Virus record (IMG/VR): IMGVR_UViG_3300028592_000013
Span: 1 to 58,170 of that record
Strand: one strand, 5' to 3'
Source of the DNA: a virus
Length of the DNA: 58,170 nucleotides
Shown here: piece by piece, positions 15,041 through 23,756 of the stretch
Layout: every line of letters begins with the position of its first letter
How positions within the stretch are numbered: position 1 is the stretch's first letter
Made by a program: the position numbers and the translations under genes
The notes under the pieces: generated by a model
Databases searched by the model: none
Told to the model about the DNA's origin: nothing
What the model saw: the letters and a program-made list of their open reading frames with translations, nothing else

Positions 15041-16429
15041 GTGGGAGTCTTCGCTTGGCTGAAGGCCGCGCTGTCGCCGGCAAAGCTCACGACTGCCCAG
15101 CCGGTGGTCAGGGAGCGCCCGCTCTACGAGCAGTTCACCCGCATCGGTGGCTCGCTACGGCCCGACCAAGTTAGCTGGATCGTTCGCTGCGCCGACGCTG
15201 GCTACCCGGCGAGCCTCATCGATCTCGGCAACGAGTCGAGGCAGAAGGACGGCCACCTCCAGGGCATTCTGAGCGCTCGCGAGACCGCCGTCGCCGCCTG
15301 CCCGATCGACTTCGTTCTGCCTGAGCCCAAGGGTCGCCCCAAGGGCAAGCGCCGAGGCCGCAAGGACCAGCGCGCGATCGACCTGTGCCGCCGAGTCGTC
15401 GATGAGTTCGACAACTGGCCGACGCTGGTTGAACACCTCACGGGCGCATTCTTTCCCGGGCACGCAACGGCGGAGACGCCCTGGCGCAAGACCAAGGACG
15501 GTCTCCTTCTGCCCTACAAGGCAGAGCCGATCTACCCGCGACACTTCGTCTTCTCTGCCTCGAACGGGGCGCTGCGGTACCAGCCGCAAGAGGGCATCGA
15601 AGTCGATCTGCTGGCCGAGAACCCGGGCCGAATCGTTCAGATCCAGCGCCGCATTGTCGGTGACGTCCCTTGTCGCGAAGGGCTCATTCGGCTGCTCACC
15701 TGGGCGGCGCTGTTCCGCAACTGGACGCTGACCGACTGGATCGCCCTGGGTGAGACCGGTTGGAAGCCCTGGCGGATTGGCCAGTACCAGAAGTCGGCGA
15801 GTGACGAAGACATCGAGGTTCTTGAGCAGGCGCTTGAGGAGATCGGGTCAACCGGCGTCGCAGTGTTGCCGGAGACCACCGAGCTCAAGGTCGAGTGGCC
15901 GAGTGGCATGGCGCCGGGCACGGGCGGCTCCGGAACACACCGTGAGCTGTTCGAGTGCATCGGCCGCGAGATGAGCAAGGCCGTTCTGGGCACGACCACC
16001 AGCGTCGAGTCCGGCCCCAACGGCACACGCAGCGACACGACAACTCGCGACGGGCTGCGCCTCGAGAAGCGTGAGCAAGACGCGGTCGCGGTCGCGGCGG
16101 CGCTCAAGGCTCACCTGTTCTCGTGGGTGGTGAAGGTCAATCTCGGAGACGACGTACTCGTTCCGACGCCCTGGTTCCAGACCGACGAATCGATCGACCA
16201 GCACCAGTTCGCGCAAGCCGTCGACAAGCTCGCATCGTGGATGCCAATCCCCGCCAAGTGGGTGCGCGACGAGGTCGGGATGCCCGAACCGAGAGAGGGC
16301 GAGGAAGTCCTCCGCAAGGCTCCTGACGGCGCTGGCGAGAACGGTAAGCCCGATGGCGCTGAAGAAGATGATGGCTCCGAGGACCAAGAGTCCGGAGACG
16401 ACGAGTCAGACGGCGAATCCGAAGACTGA
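15041..16429 (+). CDS. Portal protein (DUF935, Mu gp29-like)
   Basis: A 462-residue portal. DUF935 hallmarks are present: an N-terminal segment with repeated short helices, 'PLPYKAEPIYPRHFVFSASN' type core, 'LIRLLTWAALFRNWTLTDWI ALGETGWKPWRIGQY' around residues 215-250, and 'EDIEVLEQALEEIGSTGVAV LPE'. It forms the dodecameric ring through which DNA passes and which connects head and tail. The last ~45 residues are highly acidic (Glu/Asp/Ser), probably disordered. GTG start; terminase lies upstream and protease downstream, as in other heads. Confidence 0.88.
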   Translation: MGVFAWLKAALSPAKLTTAQPVVRERPLYEQFTRIGGSLRPDQVSWIVRCADAGYPASLIDLGNESRQKDGHLQGILSARETAVAACPIDFVLPEPKGRPKGKRRGRKDQRAIDLCRRVVDEFDNWPTLVEHLTGAFFPGHATAETPWRKTKDGLLLPYKAEPIYPRHFVFSASNGALRYQPQEGIEVDLLAENPGRIVQIQRRIVGDVPCREGLIRLLTWAALFRNWTLTDWIALGETGWKPWRIGQYQKSASDEDIEVLEQALEEIGSTGVAVLPETTELKVEWPSGMAPGTGGSGTHRELFECIGREMSKAVLGTTTSVESGPNGTRSDTTTRDGLRLEKREQDAVAVAAALKAHLFSWVVKVNLGDDVLVPTPWFQTDESIDQHQFAQAVDKLASWMPIPAKWVRDEVGMPEPREGEEVLRKAPDGAGENGKPDGAEEDDGSEDQESGDDESDGESED

Positions 16430-16453
16430 CGACGACTCCGAGGCCAGGAAAGC

Positions 16454-17578
16454 ATGGGAATCGAAAACACCGGCGGTGAGCCCGCTTGGGATGGCGTCCT
16501 ACGCCGGGAGATCGATGTCGAGTTTCGAGTGCTCGACGACGCTACGCGCACCTTCGAGGTCGTAGCCTCGACGGAAGCGCTCGACTCGCACGGCGACGTC
16601 GTCAAGGCGTTCTGGGATCTGTCGCGCTTCGAGAAGAACGGCGCGATCCTCTGGAATCACAATCTCGCCCTCTACACTGGGTGCAGCGCCGAAGATACGC
16701 TGCTGATCGGGACTGGCGTCGCGAAGCTCGTCGGCAAGAAGCTGATGGCGACGATCCGTCTCGTCGTTGGCACTGCCACGGAAGAGCCGCTGATCGACAA
16801 GATCTGGCGCCGCGTCCAGCAGGGCATTCAGAAGGCGGTCAGCGTTGGATTCCGTCCGGGACAAGTGACTCGGATCGTCAACGCTGCCGGCGACACCGAC
16901 TACTACGAGCTCGGCAGCAAAGATCGCCCGAACGAGCTGCGCGAAATCAGCCTCGTTCCGATGGGCAGCAATCCCGAAGCTGTCGCCAAGTCGATCGCGT
17001 TCGAGCGCAGGCACCTCGAAGCGCTCGTCATCAACACCGACTCCGGCCGCCCCGCGGCCAGCAAAACCGCGGAAAGCGGAAAGGACACCAAACCAATGGA
17101 CGAAGAGCTGAAGAAGGCCCTCGAGGCCCGTGCTCTCGCCGAAAAGGCGCTCGCCGACGAGAAGGCCGCTCGCGAGAAGGCAGACAAAGAGACTGGCGAA
17201 CAGCGCGCCCGTGCCGAGAAGGCGGAGCGTGATCTCGCTGCCGAGAAGACGGTCAACAGCAAGCTGGCGACCGATCTCGAGGTTGCCAACAAGGGACTCG
17301 CGGACGCCAACGCCGAGGTCGCCAAGGCGGCTCTCGATGCTCTCCAGGGCGTGAAGTTCGCGCCCGCCGAACGCGAGGAGCTCGATGCGCTCGTGACCAG
17401 CGTCGGCCTCAAGCGCGTCAAGTCGCTGCTCGAGAAGCGCAGTGACCTCACGCTGACCCAGCCCGTCACCGACGGACAGGGGAAGCCTCTCAACAAGGGC
17501 GAACCGCCCCCGGCGCCTGCGCCGTCTGCGGACCCGAGCGCTGAACTCGTTTCACTGGCCAACAAGGCCATCAACTGA
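16454..17578 (+). CDS. Prohead protease fused to scaffold
   Basis: A 374-residue protein. Residues 20-180 are a HK97/U35-type prohead protease: 'VVASTEALDSHGDVV', 'FEKNGAILWNHN' with candidate catalytic His69, 'KAVSVGF' with Ser130, and 'EISLVPMGSNPEA'. Residues ~215-330 are a long Ala/Glu/Lys coiled coil (KKALEARALAEKALADEKAA...), typical scaffold. The C-terminal tail is Pro-rich. The protease matures the head and removes scaffold. AGGAAAG precedes the ATG. A nested scaffold-only start is likely at 17096. Confidence 0.85.
   Translation: MGIENTGGEPAWDGVLRREIDVEFRVLDDATRTFEVVASTEALDSHGDVVKAFWDLSRFEKNGAILWNHNLALYTGCSAEDTLLIGTGVAKLVGKKLMATIRLVVGTATEEPLIDKIWRRVQQGIQKAVSVGFRPGQVTRIVNAAGDTDYYELGSKDRPNELREISLVPMGSNPEAVAKSIAFERRHLEALVINTDSGRPAASKTAESGKDTKPMDEELKKALEARALAEKALADEKAAREKADKETGEQRARAEKAERDLAAEKTVNSKLATDLEVANKGLADANAEVAKAALDALQGVKFAPAEREELDALVTSVGLKRVKSLLEKRSDLTLTQPVTDGQGKPLNKGEPPPAPAPSADPSAELVSLANKAIN
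17096..17578 (+). CDS. Possible nested scaffold protein from internal start
   Basis: An in-frame ATG (17096) begins MDEELKKALEARALAEK exactly at the protease/scaffold boundary and has AAAGGA about 9 bases upstream. It would yield a 160-residue scaffold lacking the protease, as with lambda C/Nu3. The internal ribosome-site-like sequence interrupts a protease-linker segment rich in Lys/Thr. Inferred only. Confidence 0.45.
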   Translation: MDEELKKALEARALAEKALADEKAAREKADKETGEQRARAEKAERDLAAEKTVNSKLATDLEVANKGLADANAEVAKAALDALQGVKFAPAEREELDALVTSVGLKRVKSLLEKRSDLTLTQPVTDGQGKPLNKGEPPPAPAPSADPSAELVSLANKAIN

Positions 17579-17590
17579 AGGTGACCAACG

Positions 17591-18034
17591 ATGGCTGCTG
17601 TAGCAGATCGTGATCTGAGTCGTGCGCTCATGGTGACGCGCACCGTGGAGACGGGACAGACCGTCGCCAAGTACCGAGTCGTCAAGGACGGCAACGCCGA
17701 CCATGAGTGCCAGCACGCCGCTGCTGGCGAGCTCGGCTTCGGCGTGGTCGTCTCGATTGGCGACAACACCGACGTTACCGCTGGCGCCGCTGGCGATCGC
17801 GTGACCGTCGCGCTGCTGGCGGGTGCCTGCATCATCCCCGTGCTCGTCGGCACCGGTGGCGCGACTCGCGGCGTGCTCCAACAGGTCGTCTCGGACGGCG
17901 TGACGGACGTGACCCCGAACGGCGCCCCGAGCTCCGGCGTGCTCGTCGGTGCGGTCGGCATCGCAACTCAAACCGGTGTCGCTGGCGACATCATCGGGCT
18001 GATCCCGGCCCCGAGCTTCGTGCTCGAGGAGTGA
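17591..18034 (+). CDS. Head decoration/capsid cement protein (DUF2190-like)
   Basis: A 147-residue, Gly/Val/Ala-rich beta protein. 'YRVVKDGNADHECQHAAAGE' 'GVVVSIGDNTDVTAGAAGDR VTVAL' follows the capsid-stabilising protein pattern in which strands with repeated 'GD.v.V' build a small barrel. The place directly before the major capsid gene is the usual one. It probably binds the outer capsid at three-fold sites. Confidence 0.7.
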   Translation: MAAVADRDLSRALMVTRTVETGQTVAKYRVVKDGNADHECQHAAAGELGFGVVVSIGDNTDVTAGAAGDRVTVALLAGACIIPVLVGTGGATRGVLQQVVSDGVTDVTPNGAPSSGVLVGAVGIATQTGVAGDIIGLIPAPSFVLEE

Positions 18035-18042
18035 CCTGAACC

Positions 18043-19200
18043 ATGAACACGGCAACTGAAATGCGACAGATCGCTCCCAAGAACGAAGTCGCCAACCCGC
18101 GCACTCAGAAGGCGCTCGACTTCCAGCGCTGGGCCGATGAGGTCCGCAACCTGCTCGACGGCAGGACGCCGGAAGACCAGAAGAAGGTCGCCGCCGCGAA
18201 CGATGCCTTCCTCCGTGGGCTCGCGGCTCCGCGTTATTCCCCGGTGGATGGCACGATCAAGGCCGTGACGCCCACCGCGGTGCACGTCGACTCGCTGCTT
18301 GCTGGCTTCAGCAAGATGTACGCGAACGACGAGTACATCGGTGAGCGCCTCATGCCGGTCGTGCCGGTGGCGAAGCGCTCGGACAAGTACAGCGTCTATC
18401 CGAAGCGGGAGCGGTTCGCTGCTCCCGACGATCGGATCGGCCACCGCGCGAGCCCCAACGAGATCGAGTCCACCCGCTCGACGGACAACTACTCGGTCGA
18501 GGACTTCGGGTTCAAGAACTTCCTGGACCTGGAGACCGCGGTCAACGAGGACGCGCCACTGACGGAGATGGTCGACCTCGTCGAGTCCATCAACGAGCTC
18601 ATGGCGCTCAAGCGCGAGGCTCGCATCGCAAGCATCGTGGTGACGTCGGGTAACTACGACGGCAACACGGGCGCGATCACCAGCACGAACTGGAATGACT
18701 CGACCGGTGGCACGATCATCGGCGACATCCAGAACGCGGTGAGTTCGCTCTACGCGGGACAGACCCCGACCAAGATCGTGGGCGTGTGCCCGATCGGCGT
18801 CTGGAACTCCGGCATCTTCAACAACCCTGCGCTGGCCGAGCGCTTCAAGTACACGGCTGGCGGGGCGACGCTGCCTCAGCAAGTGGCGACGTTCTTCGGG
18901 CTGGACGAGCTCTACATCTGCAAGGCTCGCCACCAGACCGCGAACGAGGGCCAGACGGCGGCGTACGCGCGGATGTGGTCGACGGACGTGTTCGCGGTGC
19001 TCCGCGTGGCTCAGCGCCCGACGCGGCGTTCGCTGCACTTCGGCTCGACCTTCCGGATGAACGGCGACCCGTTCACCTCGCAGTGGTCGGACCCGGGCGT
19101 GGGCAAGCGCGGCGGCATCTGGGCCCGCGTGTCGGTCAGCGAAGACCACAAGGTCGTTGCTGGTGACGCGGGCTTTTTGCTGACCGGTCTGCTGACTTGA
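18043..19200 (+). CDS. Major capsid protein (HK97 fold)
   Basis: A 385-residue protein directly after the decoration gene. Residues ~75-100 hold 'VTPTAVHVDSLLAGFSKMYANDEYIGERLMPVVPV', then 'YSVYPKRERFAAPDD' and 'STDNYSVEDFGFKNFLDLET', patterns of capsid proteins found with DUF2190 cement proteins. The C-terminus has 'WSDPGVGKRGGIWARVSVSE DHKVV', a typical P-domain ending. It forms the icosahedral shell. No N-terminal propeptide is obvious, consistent with a separate scaffold. Confidence 0.85.
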   Translation: MNTATEMRQIAPKNEVANPRTQKALDFQRWADEVRNLLDGRTPEDQKKVAAANDAFLRGLAAPRYSPVDGTIKAVTPTAVHVDSLLAGFSKMYANDEYIGERLMPVVPVAKRSDKYSVYPKRERFAAPDDRIGHRASPNEIESTRSTDNYSVEDFGFKNFLDLETAVNEDAPLTEMVDLVESINELMALKREARIASIVVTSGNYDGNTGAITSTNWNDSTGGTIIGDIQNAVSSLYAGQTPTKIVGVCPIGVWNSGIFNNPALAERFKYTAGGATLPQQVATFFGLDELYICKARHQTANEGQTAAYARMWSTDVFAVLRVAQRPTRRSLHFGSTFRMNGDPFTSQWSDPGVGKRGGIWARVSVSEDHKVVAGDAGFLLTGLLT

Positions 19201-19207
19201 ACTCCCC

Positions 19208-19627
19208 ATGAGTCGAGCAAGCAGAAGGGCGCAGCGGGAGGCCGAGGCGAGAGCCAACGTCGAACCGTCTGCGCCCGAAGCTTCCCCGCTGGCCGTCCAC
19301 GACGAGACGCAGCTCAGCGAGCCAGAGGCGCTCCCGGAGCCTACGCCGGCCGAGGAAGCGCCAACCGAAGGGCCCCCGGCCGAGGCCGTCGAGGCGGCGG
19401 AAACGCAGCCAGCGGCCGAGCCTGAGCCGCCCCAGCCCGTGGCGCCCTTCACGTTCACCGACGAGGGCCGACCCTTCGATGCCTTGCCGGAGCCGAGCGG
19501 CGTGCGCTGCGAGGCGCTCGTCAACGTGCTCTGGCGCGGCATGACCGCCGGCCCCGGTACCGTCATCGTCGTTGACAGCAAGGACGTCGAGCGACTCGAG
19601 CGCAAGCAACTCGTCAAGCGTCTCTGA
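19208..19627 (+). CDS. Acidic linker-rich hypothetical virion protein, 139 aa
   Basis: Residues 1-80 are a disordered Pro/Ala/Glu tract (PTPAEEAPTEGPPAEAVEAA). Residues 85-139 form a small ordered domain (FTDEGRPFDALPEPSGVRCEALVNVLW; GPGTVIVVDSKDVERLERKQ). Its place between capsid and connector suggests a minor head or neck component, unassigned. Confidence 0.55.
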   Translation: MSRASRRAQREAEARANVEPSAPEASPLAVHDETQLSEPEALPEPTPAEEAPTEGPPAEAVEAAETQPAAEPEPPQPVAPFTFTDEGRPFDALPEPSGVRCEALVNVLWRGMTAGPGTVIVVDSKDVERLERKQLVKRL

Positions 19628-19630
19628 CCC

Positions 19631-20086
19631 ATGGCCGACCTGATCACCATCGAGCAGCTCGAGGCGAGACTGTCGGCCACTGGTGTAACGCGGCTCTACG
19701 ACGACGACAATGACGGCGAGGCTGACGATGAGCCGATCGCGCAGCTCTGCCGCGATGCGTCCTCGAAGGTGCGTGGCAAGCTGGGCCCAGTCTACGACCC
19801 CGACAATATCACTGCCGACGCGGCCGATGAGGTCGTGCGCGTGGCGCTGGACCAGGCGTTCGCCATGGCCGTCCAGCGCTTCCCCGAGGTCATGAAGTTC
19901 CACGACTGGGAGAAGCTCATGGCCCAGGCCGACAAGGACCTGAAGGAGCTTCGCAACGGCATGGCCAACCTCGGCGTGAACACCCCACCGGAGCCTGCCG
20001 CGAACCAAGGCGGCCGGGTCACATCCGGCAACCCGAACCGACCGACCCCGAGAAAGCGCTTCAGCGACAACTGGGGCGACTTCTGA
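19631..20086 (+). CDS. Head completion/connector protein (Mu gp36-like, DUF1320)
   Basis: A 151-residue protein. 'LITIEQLEARLSATGVTRLYDDDNDGEADDEPIAQLCRDASSKVRGKL' matches the DUF1320 pattern, an N-terminal helix then an acidic 'lyDDd.dG.aD' segment and a helix with 'dAs..v.g.l'. It caps the portal and prepares the neck for tail joining. Pro-rich C-terminus. The stop overlaps the next ATG (TGATG). Confidence 0.78.
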   Translation: MADLITIEQLEARLSATGVTRLYDDDNDGEADDEPIAQLCRDASSKVRGKLGPVYDPDNITADAADEVVRVALDQAFAMAVQRFPEVMKFHDWEKLMAQADKDLKELRNGMANLGVNTPPEPAANQGGRVTSGNPNRPTPRKRFSDNWGDF

Positions 20087-20646
20087 TGTCCTCCCTCACC
20101 TGCTCCGTCTCCACCGAGGAGATCAAGCCGCTCATCGTCGGCACGCGACGGCTGATGGCCTCAGGTACGGCTCGAGCAGTGCGCGTGGCTCTCGACGAGG
20201 GAGCCGATTACGCGCGCAAGAACCATCAGCATCAGCGCCGCACGGGGCAGCTTACGTCGAAAGAGAACCTCTACGGCGAGATGAAGGGCGCCAACGACGA
20301 CGGCGCTTGGGGCTACCTGACCAACATCACGCCCTGGGTTCGAGTCATCGAATTCGGCAGCAAGGCGCACGACATCTGGCCCAAGGCTGGCCACGGCATG
20401 ATCGGCCCGCTGCGCAACAGCCAGACGCGCCGAGCCAGCGGTCGAGGCCCTCACGAGCACATCGTTGGACGCGGGCTCGCTCTGCGCTTCCGTGTCGGTG
20501 GTCGAATCGTTTTTGCCAAGCGCGTCCGCCATCCAGGGACGCAGCCTCTTGCGTTCATGTATCCAGCGGCGGACTACGCCGGCACCGTGATTGCGCGCGA
20601 GACCGAGAACGTCACGTTCGTTCGTGTCGCGAAGCTCTGGGAGTAG
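20086..20646 (+). CDS. HK97 gp10-like head-tail joining/tail completion protein
   Basis: A 186-residue basic protein. 'ARAVRVALDEGADYARKNHQHQRRTGQL' then 'WVRVIEFGSKAHDIWPKAGH' and C-terminal 'VRHPGTQPLAFMYPAADYAG' follow the gp10-like minor tail family: an N-terminal helix, 'RTG.L' and 'hPGT.p..Fm.pA'. It links the tail to the neck. Located between connector and tail terminator candidates, as expected. Confidence 0.78.
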   Translation: MSSLTCSVSTEEIKPLIVGTRRLMASGTARAVRVALDEGADYARKNHQHQRRTGQLTSKENLYGEMKGANDDGAWGYLTNITPWVRVIEFGSKAHDIWPKAGHGMIGPLRNSQTRRASGRGPHEHIVGRGLALRFRVGGRIVFAKRVRHPGTQPLAFMYPAADYAGTVIARETENVTFVRVAKLWE

Positions 20647-20649
20647 CCC

Positions 20650-21372
20650 ATGCCACACCGCTCTGGCGCGCTAACTCTCCCGGCGCCGGTGCCCGAGGAA
20701 GGCGAGTCGCTCGGCGATCCGGCGATCGACATCCTCGCCGCGTACTTCAGCGCGGTGCTCACGGCGTGGCTAGGTGATGCTTGGATCGCCGTCGCTCCCG
20801 GCGAGCCCGTCGTGCGCACCGTCTACAAGCACGACCCGGAAGAGATCGACTTCCGGTCCAACGATCTGCCGCTCCTGTGCCTCTGGCGCGAGGGCGACAC
20901 GAGCCCAAAGAATCTCGCGGACGGCTACCAGGAGATGGAGTCGACGCTGAATGTGCTGTGGGTGCCGCCGCCGGCGCCACAGACCAAGAGCAGTCGGCGC
21001 CACTCGTTCCTTTCGGCCTTTTCGAAGGCTATCGCGCTCGCGGTCAAGCACGAGCGCGACCCGTCCTACGTGCGCGCTAGCGACCCTTCGAGTGCCGAGG
21101 CTGCCTACTTCGGCTCCGACGTCCAGGCGCTCGCCGACATCGATTGGTGGCGCCTGCAGCGCGTTACCCGCGTGCCAGTGGACGTCGGCGACGGCTCGCG
21201 CAGCTACCCCGCGTATCTGGCGACGCTCCTGATCGGTGAGACGACCGAGACCGACCCGGCGGCGTGGAACGAGGCCGAGCCGACGGTCATCGACGCCAAC
21301 ATGACTACCGGCGGCGACTCGCCGCTGACGACTCAGAGGATCCTGCTCCCGCCTGACGCGGATGAGCCCTGA
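20650..21372 (+). CDS. Putative tail terminator-like protein, 240 aa
   Basis: Not firmly recognised. Residues 20-130 have an alpha/beta layout: a helix (IDILAAYFSAVLTAWLGD), beta-strands around 'LPLLCLWREGD' and 'ESTLNVLWVPPPA'. This resembles phage tail-terminator (gpU-like) proteins that include 'y..e.tlevlwv.p'. The position just before the sheath cluster supports this. The C-terminal part is acidic. Confidence 0.5.
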   Translation: MPHRSGALTLPAPVPEEGESLGDPAIDILAAYFSAVLTAWLGDAWIAVAPGEPVVRTVYKHDPEEIDFRSNDLPLLCLWREGDTSPKNLADGYQEMESTLNVLWVPPPAPQTKSSRRHSFLSAFSKAIALAVKHERDPSYVRASDPSSAEAAYFGSDVQALADIDWWRLQRVTRVPVDVGDGSRSYPAYLATLLIGETTETDPAAWNEAEPTVIDANMTTGGDSPLTTQRILLPPDADEP

Positions 21373-21387
21373 GCTGGAGAAAGCAGT

Positions 21388-21927
21388 TTGGACAGCAGTT
21401 TGGACATTCTTCGCGTCTACCCGAACCCGTGGTCAGCACGGGACAAGCAAGGTGTGCCCTGCGGCGTCTGCCCGCGTGACCCCGAGTCCGATGGTGGCTC
21501 GCCGGGGCAGTTCGTCGGCGCGCGCGTCGACAGGAAGCGCACTCACCTCCTCCAGGAGCTGAAGAAGGGCGACGATCTTCGCTCGCCCATCCAGCGGACT
21601 TTCTACGAGTTCATGGGCATCGCCAGCGATGACCCGGAGCTCGCCACCAAGCTGTTTTCCGCGGCCCCGATCGAGGTTCCGCGAACCAAATACTACCGGG
21701 CCCGACTGCGCGATCGGTCGCTGATCCCCGCCGACGCCGAGACCGCGAAGGCCGGCAAGCTGCGGTTCATCCCGATCGCTGATCGGCTGAAGTGCGCCGC
21801 GGCGCCTCAAGCGGTCGAGCAATCGCCCGAGCCGGTGGCGGCGCCTGAGACTGCCACTCAGCCGGACCCGCCGCCCGAACGCTCGAAGAGCAAGTCCAAG
21901 TTCACCACCGAGAGGGCTGACCAGTGA
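21388..21927 (+). CDS. Hypothetical tail-region protein (DUF2635-like place), 179 aa
   Basis: A TTG start at 21388 follows GGAGA by 7 bases; the sequence CAGTTTGGACA is repeated, giving a second TTG at 21400. Residues 1-60 carry 'VYPNPWSARDKQGVPCGVCP'; the middle contains 'VPRTKYYRARLRDRSLIPAD'. The C-terminal ~55 residues are a disordered Pro/Glu/Lys tail. In Mu-like phages a small protein of this kind precedes the sheath gene. The next GTG overlaps the stop. Confidence 0.55.
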   Translation: MDSSLDILRVYPNPWSARDKQGVPCGVCPRDPESDGGSPGQFVGARVDRKRTHLLQELKKGDDLRSPIQRTFYEFMGIASDDPELATKLFSAAPIEVPRTKYYRARLRDRSLIPADAETAKAGKLRFIPIADRLKCAAAPQAVEQSPEPVAAPETATQPDPPPERSKSKSKFTTERADQ

Positions 21928-23687
21928 TCATCATCGTTGGCTTCACCGAAGACGACAAAGTTCCTGGCACCGTTGCGGTCAACACGTGGGGCGCTGGCCG
22001 GCAGTCCATCGGCGCCATCCCGCTGATCCTGACGCTCTACGGCAACAAGACCTCCGGCGGCAGCGCGACGCTCGATGAGCGCGTGGCCTGCACCAGCGTC
22101 GAAGAGGCCGACGCGCTCTGCGGGGCGCGCTCCGAGCTCGGGCGCATGGCTCACGCCGCGCTCGACATCCCGGGCGTTGCGCTGATGCTCGTGCCGGTCG
22201 AAGAGGCTGCGGGCGCCACGGCCGCGCAGTTCACGATCGCCATCGGCGGCTCGTGGTCGACCAGCGGCGAGATCCTGGTCCAGCTCGACGAGGTGATCAT
22301 CCGCGTTCCGGTGGCCGCCAGCCACACGGCGACGACCTTCGGCGATGCGCTCGAGGACGCGGTCAACGCCGCCCAGGACGGGCGCCTGTTCTGCTCGGCG
22401 CTGAACTCGGCCGGCACCGTGGTGATGACCGTGGCGAGCGCGGGCGTGCGCGGAAACCAGCACATCGGCTTCCTGGACGCCTCGAACAAGCCGAGTGGCA
22501 TGACGATCTCGATCACCCGCAACACCGCGGTCACGCGGAGCGGCGGCACCAGCGGGCCCGCCATCACCGTTTCTGGCAGCGACGAGACGACCACTCAGTT
22601 CGTGATCACGATCACGACCGGCGGCGCCAACGGCACGGCCGAGTTCTCGATCACCGGCAACGGAGAGAGCATCGCCACTGGCGTCACCGTGCCTACCACG
22701 CCGTTCACGTACGCCGTGCCCGGGACGACCGACACCGTGGTCACGTTTGGCAATGGCACCCACGTACTGAACGAAGCTCACACGTGGTCGACCGCCGGCA
22801 ACAACGAGAACGGCGGCGTGTTCTTCTTCCTCGGCGCCGGCACTGACGACATCGAGGACGCGCTGGACGCGACCGACACCGTCACCAACGACTACGTCGC
22901 GGCGGCGCACAACGACTCGGTGAACGTGGGCAAGATCGAGACTCACGTGAACGCCAAGGCGGCCTTCGACGTGGGCCGACTCGAGAACTACGTGGTGGCG
23001 AGCAACGGCTCGATGACCGCGGCGATCGCGCTCGGTCAGGCCGCGATGAACGACCGCCTTGGGTCCTGCATCTGGGACCAGTACGGCGTCGAGCACCCGA
23101 GCCGTACGGCGGCACGCGCGGCTGCACTCTTCAGCGTCACCGAGGGCGCTCAGCCCAACACGAACTACGACGACATGCCGCTGCCGGGCGCGGCTCCGCA
23201 CTACCGTGACGCGGATGTGCCGAGTCGGCCGACGCTCAAGGCGGCGCTCAACAACAGCCTGACGCCGCTCGTCACGGTCAACGGCGTGAAGCAAATCGTG
23301 CGCGCCATCTGCTCGCGGTCGCTGAACGGCAGCGTGCCGGACTACCGCACCTACGACCGCGCCGACGTCATCGTGCCGATCCGCATCCGCAAGGAGCTCG
23401 TGGTCATCGGCAACCAGATGCGCGCCGAGAACCCCTACGCCGGGCCCGACGTTGGCGAGGGGCTTCCGCCAATCGGCACGTTCACGCCGATGCTCTGGAA
23501 CGCCAAGGTCCAGGCGAATCTCGAGCTCTGGGCGTCGCCCCAGTTCAACTGGATCACCGACGTGGCCAGCAACCTGCCCGAGAGCGAGTGGAACAGCAAC
23601 GCCAAGCGCGTGATGAGCGTCGTGCCCGTCGTCGCGAAGCCGCAGAACCATCAACTCGGGGTCGAAGTCCGGCAAGTGGCCGCCTGA
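21924..23687 (+). CDS. Contractile tail sheath protein
   Basis: A 587-residue sheath subunit. The N-terminus 'VGFTEDDKVPGTVAVNTWGAGRQS' and 'IPLILTLYGNKTSGG' with 'ACTSVEEADALCGARSELGRMAHAAL' match Mu-like sheaths (lip, then A...lFG.gS). The C-terminal ~200 residues ('VPSRPTLKAALNNSLTPLVTVNG...IVRAICSRSLN') form the contraction core. Residues ~95-290 are an inserted beta-rich region with two repeats of 'TTxxxItITGG'-type strands, larger than in Mu gpL. It contracts to drive the tube through the envelope. GTG start overlaps the preceding gene. Confidence 0.87.
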   Translation: MIIIVGFTEDDKVPGTVAVNTWGAGRQSIGAIPLILTLYGNKTSGGSATLDERVACTSVEEADALCGARSELGRMAHAALDIPGVALMLVPVEEAAGATAAQFTIAIGGSWSTSGEILVQLDEVIIRVPVAASHTATTFGDALEDAVNAAQDGRLFCSALNSAGTVVMTVASAGVRGNQHIGFLDASNKPSGMTISITRNTAVTRSGGTSGPAITVSGSDETTTQFVITITTGGANGTAEFSITGNGESIATGVTVPTTPFTYAVPGTTDTVVTFGNGTHVLNEAHTWSTAGNNENGGVFFFLGAGTDDIEDALDATDTVTNDYVAAAHNDSVNVGKIETHVNAKAAFDVGRLENYVVASNGSMTAAIALGQAAMNDRLGSCIWDQYGVEHPSRTAARAAALFSVTEGAQPNTNYDDMPLPGAAPHYRDADVPSRPTLKAALNNSLTPLVTVNGVKQIVRAICSRSLNGSVPDYRTYDRADVIVPIRIRKELVVIGNQMRAENPYAGPDVGEGLPPIGTFTPMLWNAKVQANLELWASPQFNWITDVASNLPESEWNSNAKRVMSVVPVVAKPQNHQLGVEVRQVAA

Positions 23688-23756
23688 GCCGCGAGTAGGG
23701 CCCGAGCAACGACCAACGACTAGTGCCGCTCGCCGCTGGCGAGGGCGGAGACGTGT
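23688..23756 (+). promoter_or_regulatory. Short leader with hairpin before the tail-tube gene
   Basis: CTCGCC (23729-23734) and GGCGAG (23738-23743) form a perfect 6-bp stem with a 3-base loop, just before the GGGCGGAG ribosome site of the tube gene. No T-run follows. It may separate expression of sheath and tube or protect the mRNA end. Confidence 0.35.

Noticed and set aside
16353-16565. A 70-residue plus frame between portal and protease
   Set aside because: Overlaps both neighbours fully, has no motif, and the portal's acidic tail explains its composition.
17968-19680. A 570-residue minus-strand frame across capsid gene
   Set aside because: Complement shadow of the major capsid gene, which has correct capsid patterns on the plus strand.
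20307-20777. Pattern GGTTCGAGTC resembling a tRNA T-arm inside the gp10-like gene
   Set aside because: No matching acceptor or anticodon stems around it. No tRNA gene was seen anywhere in the window.
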